From assembly GCA_028874915.1 (NCBI GenBank), contig JAPPHA010000113.1, positions 1-64,000 of the forward strand: DNA of 64,000 nt, in the 5' to 3' direction. The DNA is from Paracoccaceae bacterium (GTDB lineage: Bacteria > Pseudomonadota > Alphaproteobacteria > Rhodobacterales > Rhodobacteraceae). The notes beneath the pieces were generated by a model, which ran no database searches, was not told the origin of the DNA, and worked only from the letters and a program-made list of their open reading frames with translations. Position numbers and translations under genes: made by a program. Numbering within the stretch: position 1 is the first letter of the stretch; each line of letters begins with the position of its first letter. Below are positions 19,035 through 25,714 of this stretch, in pieces.

Positions 19035-19299
19035 GGGAGCTTCGACGTTGACCGCCTAAGTGAGGGATTTCGCTTTGTCCGGACCAGGCAGGGCAATTAA
19101 CGATTCCGGATCACCTGCAGGACGCCGCGCCAGTCCCTCCGGGAAGCCGATGTCGATCAAGCCGGATCGATCCGGAGATGCTTGCTCTCGCCCCTGCAAT
19201 TCCCGGTTTTTGCTTGAATTCCCGCACGAATACGACCATTGACGCTCCGTCGGGGTCCGAAACGGGTTTCGCCATTGTTTGGGGTGAACAGGAGACGGC
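19035..19299. other. Spacer upstream of infA
   Basis: About 265 bp that must contain the infA promoter if the upstream operon no longer reaches it. No unambiguous promoter could be picked. Frames on both strands here are weak. Confidence 0.45.
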
Positions 19300-19518
19300 A
19301 TGGCCAAGGAAGAATTGCTTGAGTTCGATGGTACAGTTATCGAACTCCTCCCGAACGCGACATTTCGGGTTCGACTGGAAAATGGCCATGAGATCATCGC
19401 CCATACCGCCGGAAAGATGCGAAAGAGCCGTATCCGGGTTCTCGCCGGCGATAAGGTCAAGGTTGAAATGACAACCTACGACCTGACGAAGGGACGCATC
19501 AACTATCGCTACAAGTAG
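19300..19518 (+). CDS. infA: Translation initiation factor IF-1
   Basis: The 72-residue protein is standard IF-1: [20 protein letters not shown], then [20 protein letters not shown], and the C-terminal [13 protein letters not shown]. It binds the ribosomal A site of the 30S subunit during initiation. The ATG has AGGAGA about 6 bases upstream. Length and sequence are fully conserved. The maf gene follows at once. Confidence 0.98.
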   Translation: MAKEELLEFDGTVIELLPNATFRVRLENGHEIIAHTAGKMRKSRIRVLAGDKVKVEMTTYDLTKGRINYRYK

Positions 19519-19537
19519 GGCAGCCGGACGGCCGCGA

Positions 19538-20128
19538 CTGGTTCTCGCGTCGGGGAGTCCGCGCCGGTTGCAACTCCTGGCCCAGATCGGAGTCACGCCC
19601 GACGCTGTGTGCCCGGTCGCCGTGCCGGAGGAACCGGCGGCAGGCGAACGGCCCCGGGACTGCGCCCGACGTCTCGCCCGGGACAAGGCGCGGGCCGTCC
19701 CCCCGGACCCCGGAGACCTCGTTCTCGCTGCCGACACGGTGGTGGCGGCCGGCAGACGGATTCTCGGCAAACCGTCCGACGCGAGTGAAGCCCGGCGAAT
19801 GCTGCAGTTGCTCTCCGGCCGGCGGCATCGTGTCCTGACCGGAGTCGCGCTCCGGTCCGCCACTCGCGACTGGTTGCGGGTGGTCGAGACCGTTGTCACA
19901 ATGAAACGGATTTCATCGGCGGAACTCGACGCCTTCATCCAATCGGAGGACTGGCGGGACAAGGCCGGCGGCTACGCCATTCAGGGTCTGGCGGCCGTGC
20001 TCGTAAAACGAATCAACGGCTCCTATTCGAACGTCGTCGGGTTGCCACTCGCTGAAACGGCCGCACTCCTGGCCAGTGCCGGATACCGGATCCTGCCGGA
20101 ACCTGCCGCCGCAAGACCACGGTCATGA
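19538..20128 (+). CDS. maf: Maf-family nucleotide pyrophosphatase
   Basis: The protein belongs to the Maf/YhdE family, which hydrolyses non-canonical or methylated nucleoside triphosphates. The family start LVLASGSPRRLQLL is encoded from about 19538, 20 bp after infA. The catalytic Asp lies in GDLVLAADTVVAAGRRILGK, and the C-terminal DKAGGYAIQGLAAVLVKRI is intact. There is no ATG, GTG or TTG in this frame between the upstream stop (around 19480) and the SGSPRR motif; the first such codon, TTG 19568, would remove the motif. A CTG at 19538 is the best start, giving 196 residues; ATC 19508 inside infA is another option. The stop overlaps the RNase gene (ATGA). Confidence 0.88.
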   Translation: MVLASGSPRRLQLLAQIGVTPDAVCPVAVPEEPAAGERPRDCARRLARDKARAVPPDPGDLVLAADTVVAAGRRILGKPSDASEARRMLQLLSGRRHRVLTGVALRSATRDWLRVVETVVTMKRISSAELDAFIQSEDWRDKAGGYAIQGLAAVLVKRINGSYSNVVGLPLAETAALLASAGYRILPEPAAARPRS

Positions 20129-21261
20129 GGCCGGGCCGGATCCTGGTCCTTGATCATGCCGGCGCACGAAGCCTGGCCGCACGCCTCGCCGACGGCCGGC
20201 TTGAAGATCTTCTGATCGATCCGGTGGATCCGGACCAACCGGCGCCCGGCGCCATCTATCAGGCCAGGATCACCCGTCCGTTGAAAGGGCTCGGCGGCGC
20301 CATCGTCGAATTGGGCCGGGGACAACAGGGATTCCTGAAGGCCCGAAGCGGACTGAGCCCGAACGCCCTCCTGCCCGTCCAGGTCAACACGACCCCAACG
20401 CCTGGGAAACCCCCGGGCGTAACCACCCGAATTGCCCTGAAACGGAGAAGCGTCATCGTGTTCCCCGGCCGTCCAGGAATCGGGTTTTCCCGCACGTTCG
20501 GGGCCGATGACATCCTGCGTGCGGGTCTGCGCGGCATAGTTGAATCCATCCCCGGTCTCGATCCGGAGTCCACGGGTATCGTCTTCCGCGGCGCCTGCGA
20601 ACACATGAACCTGTCCGACATCCGGGACGAGCTCGACGAAGCTGGCGGGGACGCTTGTCAGATCCTCGTGGCCGCGGATCCGGAGAAGCCGGGCCTGAGG
20701 CTCGCGGCCCCTACGGCCGCGCAAAGGGCCAGGGTCGACTGGATGCATCCCGAACCTGACGACGTGCTGGATGAAACCGGGAGCTTCGACACCCTCGGGA
20801 TTTGGGACATGATCGGCGCGATCCGCACCCCGATCGCCCGATTGCCCGGAACATCCGGAGGAACGGCGTCCCCGTCCGGCGGACCGACCCTGATCCTGGA
20901 ACGCACTCACGCCCTGGTCTCCGTCGACGTCAACGCCGGCGGTCGATTCTCGCCCGACGCCGGGTATCGCACCAACCTCGACGCAGCCCGGGAGCTGCCG
21001 CGCCAGCTGCGGTTGCGCGGTTATGGCGGGCAGGTCGTCGTCGACTTCGCGCCGATGCCTCGCCGGAATCGGCAGAGCGTGGAATCGGTTTTGGCTCGAG
21101 CCTTTCGGGAGGATCCGGTCGAAACCGCCCTGGCCGGATGGACACCGCTCGGCCACTTCGAACTGCAACGAAAGAACGAACGCTTTCCGCTCGAGGACCT
21201 GGCCATCGATCGACTGCTCTCGGAATCCGCTTCCGGTTCGCCAGGGCGGCACCGATCCTGA
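20125..21261 (+). CDS. Ribonuclease E/G family protein
   Basis: The 378-residue protein is a short member of the RNase E/G family. It has the S1-like N-terminal part (AIYQARITRPLKGLGGAIVE then GQQGFLKAR), a degenerate middle with RTFGADD, and the catalytic-site segment LILERTHALVSVDVNAGGRF followed by ARELPRQLRLRGYGGQVVVDF. Most of the metal-binding DVN and DF elements are present. It is shorter than RNase G (about 490) and lacks the zinc-link region, as do other alphaproteobacterial proteins at this locus. It starts 4 bp before the maf stop. The usual yacG gene that follows it is not detectable. Confidence 0.88.
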   Translation: MRPGRILVLDHAGARSLAARLADGRLEDLLIDPVDPDQPAPGAIYQARITRPLKGLGGAIVELGRGQQGFLKARSGLSPNALLPVQVNTTPTPGKPPGVTTRIALKRRSVIVFPGRPGIGFSRTFGADDILRAGLRGIVESIPGLDPESTGIVFRGACEHMNLSDIRDELDEAGGDACQILVAADPEKPGLRLAAPTAAQRARVDWMHPEPDDVLDETGSFDTLGIWDMIGAIRTPIARLPGTSGGTASPSGGPTLILERTHALVSVDVNAGGRFSPDAGYRTNLDAARELPRQLRLRGYGGQVVVDFAPMPRRNRQSVESVLARAFREDPVETALAGWTPLGHFELQRKNERFPLEDLAIDRLLSESASGSPGRHRS

Positions 21262-21392
21262 AGCGTCCGTGCGAAACTGCGCCCGGTGTTCTCTGAGCTG
21301 AGAACTTGAGCCCGACCATGCATTCCGGCGCGTTATGGACAGCGGGACGCCCTTGACCTAAAAGGCCCGGATTCGCGTATGGACCCTGACGT

Positions 21393-21467
21393 GCCCGGGT
21401 AGCTCAGGGGTAGAGCAGTGGACTGAAAATCCTCGTGTCGGCAGTTCGATTCTGCCCCCGGGCACCA
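21393..21467 (+). tRNA. tRNA-Phe (GAA)
   Basis: A 75-base cloverleaf with encoded CCA. The acceptor stem is GCCCGGG paired with CCCGGGC. The D arm is GCTC/GAGC and the anticodon loop reads CTGAAAA with anticodon GAA. The T arm is GGCAG-TTCGATT-CTGCC. One mismatch (T-T) lies in the anticodon stem. tRNA-Phe after the RNase E/G gene is a common alphaproteobacterial arrangement. Confidence 0.97.
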
Positions 21468-21664
21468 TCATTCGCTTGCTTTCTGTCCATTGCCGGGTTC
21501 GCCCGATCACACCGATGCCTTCGGGCGTCGTACACGTCCGCACCGACAGGATCCCGTTACAGGACGGCATCCGGTCACGGACAGACGAGCCCGGATTCAG
21601 CTCCCGGTGACGACGCCTGACGCCCGGCCTGAACTGGAGACGAACGGATCGTTGAACGCGATCG

Positions 21665-22366
21665 TTACAGGTCGAAGAAGACTGTTTCCTTCTCGCCCTG
21701 CATGTGAATGTCGAAACGAACGCGACCGGGCCCGATCTCGGTGGCAACGAGCGTAGATCGGCGTTCCGGGGGAACCTGATTGAAAACCGGGTCCGCGGTG
21801 TGGTCATCGCCGGGAAAGTACATCCGGGTGATGCAGTGGTTCAGCAGCCCCCGCATGGTGATGATGAAAGTGATGGAAGGGGCCCGACCGGGACCCGTGG
21901 CCCCCGGCTTCACGGTCCGGAACCGAAAACGCGTGTCGCCATTCGGGCCCTCGGACCCAGTCCCGTATCGCCCGTAGCCGGTGAATCCGTCGTTACGGCG
22001 GGCACGGGCATGGTGTCCGTCAGCATCAGCCTGGATGATCTCAACCAGGGCGTCATGGATCGGCACGTCCGCACCGTCGAAAACCTGGCCCTCGACCGCG
22101 AGATGTGTCCCTGCGCCCGGTACGTATCCTCCCCCGGCATGCGGGTCGTCCGGCTGAACGCCGCCGGCGAGCTCCGAGCGATGGATCTCGGCATGGGGGT
22201 ACCCGTAGGTCCCGGGTGTGAGGCCATAGGCAAAGAACGGACCGACCGTCTGGCTGGGGGTGAGACCGGCGGTCGCCGGTACGGATCTCCGGTCTTCATA
22301 CACGAAGACATGCGGGCCGCCCCGGTCATCCAGATCCATGGAACCGAAGCCGGGAAGATCAGCCAT
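21665..22366 (-). CDS. pcaG: Protocatechuate 3,4-dioxygenase alpha subunit
   Basis: The 233-residue protein is the alpha subunit of the intradiol dioxygenase that opens protocatechuate to 3-carboxy-cis,cis-muconate. It contains LTPSQTVGPFFAYGLTPG near residue 35, the intradiol-fold segment VEGQVFDGADVPIHDALVEI and HCITRMYFPGD near 185. As in other alpha subunits the iron ligands are not all conserved; the active-site iron is held by PcaH. The ATG at 22366 overlaps the end of pcaH by 8 bp, indicating translational coupling. Length is a little above the usual 200-210. Confidence 0.93.
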   Translation of the reverse strand: MADLPGFGSMDLDDRGGPHVFVYEDRRSVPATAGLTPSQTVGPFFAYGLTPGTYGYPHAEIHRSELAGGVQPDDPHAGGGYVPGAGTHLAVEGQVFDGADVPIHDALVEIIQADADGHHARARRNDGFTGYGRYGTGSEGPNGDTRFRFRTVKPGATGPGRAPSITFIITMRGLLNHCITRMYFPGDDHTADPVFNQVPPERRSTLVATEIGPGRVRFDIHMQGEKETVFFDL

Positions 22367-23078
22367 GGTCGTGTCCCTCCTCGAACGGCGTCGCATAGGC
22401 GCCTGCCAGCGTGATGTCGAACTTGTAGCAGTGCGCCCATTCCGGGACGGTCTCCTCCATCGAGAACCGGCTGATCAGCCGGTTTCGAACGGCCGCATCC
22501 GGCGTGGAATTGAAAATCGGATCGTAGGGAAGGGTCGGATCGCCGGGAAAGTACATCTGCGTAACCAACCGTTGCGCGAGGCCGGCGCCAAAGATCGAGA
22601 AATGTATATGCGCCGGACGCCAGGCGTTCCGGTGATTGCCCCAGGGGTAGGAACCCGGCTTGATCGTAATGAACCGGTAGCTGCCGTCTGCGTTCGAGAG
22701 GCAACGCCCGGCGCCCAGGAAATTCGGATCGAGAGGCGCTGGATGGATCTCCTCCCGGTGGATGTAGCGGCCCGACGCATTGGCCTGCCAGATCTCGATG
22801 AGAGCACCGGACACCGGGCGGCTCGCCTCGTCGCGAAGGTGTCCTTCGACAACGATGCGTTCGCCGATCGGATCGCCATTGACCCGCCCGTTAACCGTGA
22901 GATCGGCATCGGTATCGGCAAGGCGAGGCCAGAGTGGGGTCAACGCGACCGCGTCGTCCCACCCGCCGTCGAGGCGGACCGGCGCCTGGGTCGGCGCCCG
23001 GAGCGAAGTCGAGCGATAATCCGGAAAGCTCGTATCCGGCATGTCGGACCAGGACCGGCCATTCCTGATGTCACCCAT
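22359..23078 (-). CDS. pcaH: Protocatechuate 3,4-dioxygenase beta subunit
   Basis: The 239-residue catalytic subunit shows IVVEGHLRDEASRPVSGALI followed by EIWQANASGRYIHREEIHPA near residues 85-120, which includes an iron-ligand Tyr (GRYIH). Later come YRFITIKPGSYPWGNH, AWRPAHIHFSIFG and LVTQMYFPGDPTLPYDPIF, with the second ligand Tyr and the two ligand His residues (PAHIHF) in place. The ATG follows GGGAGGCGAGACC. It lies 124 bp after the ligM-like gene and overlaps pcaG, forming a cassette for lignin-type aromatics. The other pca genes (pcaB, C, D, IJ, F) are not in the window. Confidence 0.95.
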   Translation of the reverse strand: MGDIRNGRSWSDMPDTSFPDYRSTSLRAPTQAPVRLDGGWDDAVALTPLWPRLADTDADLTVNGRVNGDPIGERIVVEGHLRDEASRPVSGALIEIWQANASGRYIHREEIHPAPLDPNFLGAGRCLSNADGSYRFITIKPGSYPWGNHRNAWRPAHIHFSIFGAGLAQRLVTQMYFPGDPTLPYDPIFNSTPDAAVRNRLISRFSMEETVPEWAHCYKFDITLAGAYATPFEEGHDHG

Positions 23079-23202
23079 GGTCTCGCCTCCCGTTTCCTGC
23101 CACGGACCCCCGCGACCGCCGCGCCCGTGGGTCGGACGGCCACCTCGTGGTCGGGCATTTTCTCACGACGATCCCCTCTTAACCGATCACCGGGCCCGGC
23201 TG

Positions 23203-24603
23203 CTACTGCCGCGTCCGCCAGCTGTCGGCATAGGACTCCCGGGCCGCCACCGAGTAGGGAACCTTGGCCACCCGGACCCGGATTTCGGTCTGGACGTGCC
23301 GTTCGACCGTGGTCTTGGCGGTCCCACCGTCCTCCTCGCCCCAGACCAGCGTCAGCGCCTCGTCCTCTTCGATCCCGGGTTCGACGAACCCCAGCGACAA
23401 CTGGGCCCGCTCATTGTAGGAATAGCCGGCAAACATCGACAGGCCCGCAATCCGGCCGGCCTTCATGACCCGGTCGGCGCTGGTGGCGGCGTAGTTGGAG
23501 ATCGGGACATCGATGGTCTTGAAGTTCGCGAGCCCGGGTCGCAGATGGCTGGCATGGACCCGGGCCACGTCCTCCGGGTTCCACTCGAAGGTCACTTTCC
23601 GTCGATGCGGCCGGCCGTGCATCGCTTCGAGCGCCTCCCGACCGATGAAGTCGTGGTCGAAGCGGATGTAGAAGCCGTAACCGAGGTCGTGGGGCGTACA
23701 GTAGTAGTCCTCGATGGAACCGGAGACGAAGGATCCACCGATCGACCCCGTCGCTTCATAGGCCGATGCCGGGAGCCAACTCCGGTAGCGCGCTTCGATC
23801 TCGCCACCCGTGTAGACGGCCGGCAAGGGTGACGGGATCCAGCCGGACTCGAGCGTGTTCGAGGCATAGGCGCGGCTTCCGACCTGGGCCAGGCCAAAGT
23901 CTGCACCCGCGTCGAGCAGGACCGACCGCACGGCGTCCCCTTCCGGATAGGGGCCCCAGAGTTCGAGACCCGGAACGCCAGCCATCCCATGACGGAGCGC
24001 CCGGACCCGGCATTGCCCGACGTTGATACGTCCCGTACGGAAAAAGCGGATGTCCGGCAACGGCCCCCCATGGACACGTTCGAGGATCTTCGTTGCGGCC
24101 GGCCCCTGGACCTGGAATCGGTAGTGCCGCCGGGTCACCGGCCGTCCCATCGGCCGGGACGGCGAACGGTCGTCCCGGTCCGCGATCACGTCATAGCCGC
24201 CGGTTTCGGCGTGGAACTGGAACCAGGTCACGGACGGAACCCGGCCGACGAGGTTGAAGCGCATGGTATCGTCGCGAAATCCGATCACGTCGCCGATGAC
24301 GTGGCCGCTCGACGAAACCGGCACCACGTGCTTGGCGCGGCCGACCGGCCAATCCGTTACCGAGTTGATGATGGTCTCCGACAGCAGCCGTTCGGCGTCG
24401 GGGCCATCAAGAAGCAGTTCGGCCATGTGGTGCGACTGGTCGAACAGGACTGCCGATTCCCGCCAGGCTCGCTGCTCGTCGCGCCAGTTGCTGAACTCCG
24501 GGGCTACCACCGGGTAGACATAGGCACCGGACCGGCTGTTGCGGAGCGCCTCAACCCAGTCGGGCGCAGCATCCATGACGTCCTGCAGGGTTCTCGGGGG
24601 CAT
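23203..24603 (-). CDS. ligM: Vanillate/3-O-methylgallate O-demethylase, LigM-like
   Basis: The 466-residue protein is a GcvT-like aminomethyltransferase of the LigM type (about 470 residues). LigM moves the methyl ether group of vanillate or 3-O-methylgallate to tetrahydrofolate, giving protocatechuate or gallate and 5-methyl-THF. LigM-like features are AYVYPVVAPEFSNWRDEQRA then ESAVLFDQSHHM at the start, DRSPSRPMGRPV, RALRHGMAGVPGLELWGPY, GSRAYASNTLESGWIPSPLP, GGSFVSGSIEDYY and GYSYNERAQLSL. DmdA is shorter and lacks the N-terminal extension. The ATG follows GAGGAACGGA. It lies between a GntR regulator (39 bp upstream) and pcaHG, so the cassette converts vanillate to protocatechuate and then cleaves the ring. 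Substrate choice is inference from context. Confidence 0.88.
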   Translation of the reverse strand: MPPRTLQDVMDAAPDWVEALRNSRSGAYVYPVVAPEFSNWRDEQRAWRESAVLFDQSHHMAELLLDGPDAERLLSETIINSVTDWPVGRAKHVVPVSSSGHVIGDVIGFRDDTMRFNLVGRVPSVTWFQFHAETGGYDVIADRDDRSPSRPMGRPVTRRHYRFQVQGPAATKILERVHGGPLPDIRFFRTGRINVGQCRVRALRHGMAGVPGLELWGPYPEGDAVRSVLLDAGADFGLAQVGSRAYASNTLESGWIPSPLPAVYTGGEIEARYRSWLPASAYEATGSIGGSFVSGSIEDYYCTPHDLGYGFYIRFDHDFIGREALEAMHGRPHRRKVTFEWNPEDVARVHASHLRPGLANFKTIDVPISNYAATSADRVMKAGRIAGLSMFAGYSYNERAQLSLGFVEPGIEEDEALTLVWGEEDGGTAKTTVERHVQTEIRVRVAKVPYSVAARESYADSWRTRQ

Positions 24604-24642
24604 TCCGTTCCTCGCGTCTGACCTTCGGTTTCGGATTGTCGG

Positions 24643-25413
24643 TTACGGGGAGGCGGTTGCCGCATCGCGACCGTTGTTCCGGGCGAACAACGTCCAACCG
24701 GGGAGGCTTTCGGCAAGCCCCGGATCCTCCCGCACGATGGTCTCGAGGTTGGCCCGCGCCTGATGAGCGTGTTCGCGAGCGATGAACTCGGCGCGCATTC
24801 CCTCGCCCCGCTGGATCGCCTCCAACAACTGTTGATGCTGGGACTGGGCCGTGATCAGTGTTCTTCGGAACGAGAGGACGTTGGCCTGGGCCTGAAGAAA
24901 AGCGCTGGGCGACGCAAAGGGCAGTTTCAGGACCCGGGCGAGTTCGCCTGCCAGGATCGAACTCGTCGCCAGGCCGGCCAGGGCCTTGTGGAAGCCGGCG
25001 TTGAACTCCGTGTAGGCACTGAAATCCAGGGCTTCGGCGCCGGCTCCGACCACTCGATCGAGTGCCTCCACAGCCGAACGCATGGCCGCCAGCGCCGTCT
25101 CCGCCGGACCCTGTTCGGCGGCCCGCCTGGCCACGGTTCCCTCGAGCAGACCCCGCAATTCGATGGCGTCACAGGCGTCCTCCAGGGTGAATTTCCGGAC
25201 CACGAAGCCGCCACCTGACCGCCGTTCGAGAAGGCCCTCATGGGCAAGCGACGCCAACACCTGCCGCAACGGCGTTCGAGACATTCCGAGCGCTTTCGAC
25301 ACTTCAACCTCGTAGAGACGATCACCTGGCCGAAATTGGCCCCGCATGATCCTGTCCCGAAGCAACATCAGCCCGGTCCGGCTTCGGGACGTCGAAGTTG
25401 TCGAATCCGACAT
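24643..25413 (-). CDS. GntR-family regulator (FadR/FCD type), VanR-like
   Basis: The 256-residue protein has an N-terminal winged helix (residues 12-75) with LRDRIMRGQFRPGDRLYEVE and LGMSRTPLRQVLASLAHEGL, and a C-terminal all-helical FCD ligand domain (about 85-225) with the helix patterns DAIELRGLLEG and EFNAGFHKALAGL. FCD regulators bind small carboxylates and usually repress. It is the first gene of the minus-strand operon with ligM and pcaHG, and two TGTATACA palindromes lie just upstream, so it probably represses its own operon and responds to vanillate or a related acid, as VanR does in Caulobacter. ATG 25413 is preferred to GTG 25428. Confidence 0.9.
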   Translation of the reverse strand: MSDSTTSTSRSRTGLMLLRDRIMRGQFRPGDRLYEVEVSKALGMSRTPLRQVLASLAHEGLLERRSGGGFVVRKFTLEDACDAIELRGLLEGTVARRAAEQGPAETALAAMRSAVEALDRVVGAGAEALDFSAYTEFNAGFHKALAGLATSSILAGELARVLKLPFASPSAFLQAQANVLSFRRTLITAQSQHQQLLEAIQRGEGMRAEFIAREHAHQARANLETIVREDPGLAESLPGWTLFARNNGRDAATASP

Positions 25414-25433
25414 ACACCCGGTATTCACGTAGA

Positions 25434-25441
25434 TGTATACA
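25434..25441. promoter_or_regulatory. GntR-type operator, site 1 (TGTATACA)
   Basis: A perfect 8-bp palindrome (within ATGTATACAA, 25433-25442) lies 21 bp upstream of the gntR start. FadR-subfamily regulators bind short palindromes of this type. The site would cover the promoter of the gntR-ligM-pcaHG operon. Confidence 0.6.
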
Positions 25442-25495
25442 ATTCAAGTCTGTTTTCTGAAGAAATTCGAAAATTGCTGCATGAATCGGTTAGCG

Positions 25496-25503
25496 TGTAT
25501 ACA
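25496..25503. promoter_or_regulatory. GntR-type operator, site 2 (TGTATACA)
   Basis: A second copy of the same palindrome (within GTGTATACAA). Its centre is 62 bp from that of site 1, about six helical turns, so dimers at both sites would face the same side of the DNA. It lies about 210 bp before the malic enzyme start. Confidence 0.6.
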
Positions 25504-25714
25504 AATCTTACCTTTCGACAAGCTGAACCCCGGTCCCGTTCCGACAATCGAAGGCAGACGACAGACGTTCGATTCAGGCTCTGCCGGAGAATTCCGCGAG
25601 AGGCAGGCGGCGGCCATCGACCAGTATCCTCGGACCGCCGGATCCCGATGCCGCCTCCTTGTGGGATTCAGTGAGGGGATTCGGTAGACAGCGCGTGCGG
25701 CAGGGAGGCCCCTC

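Noticed and set aside
21262..21392. A possible yacG gene after the RNase E/G gene
   Set aside because: The expected CPxC...FCSxxC zinc pattern could not be read in any frame.
22260..23468. A 402-residue plus-strand frame
   Set aside because: It lies antisense to pcaG, pcaH and ligM and is rich in Arg, Pro and Gly with no domain.
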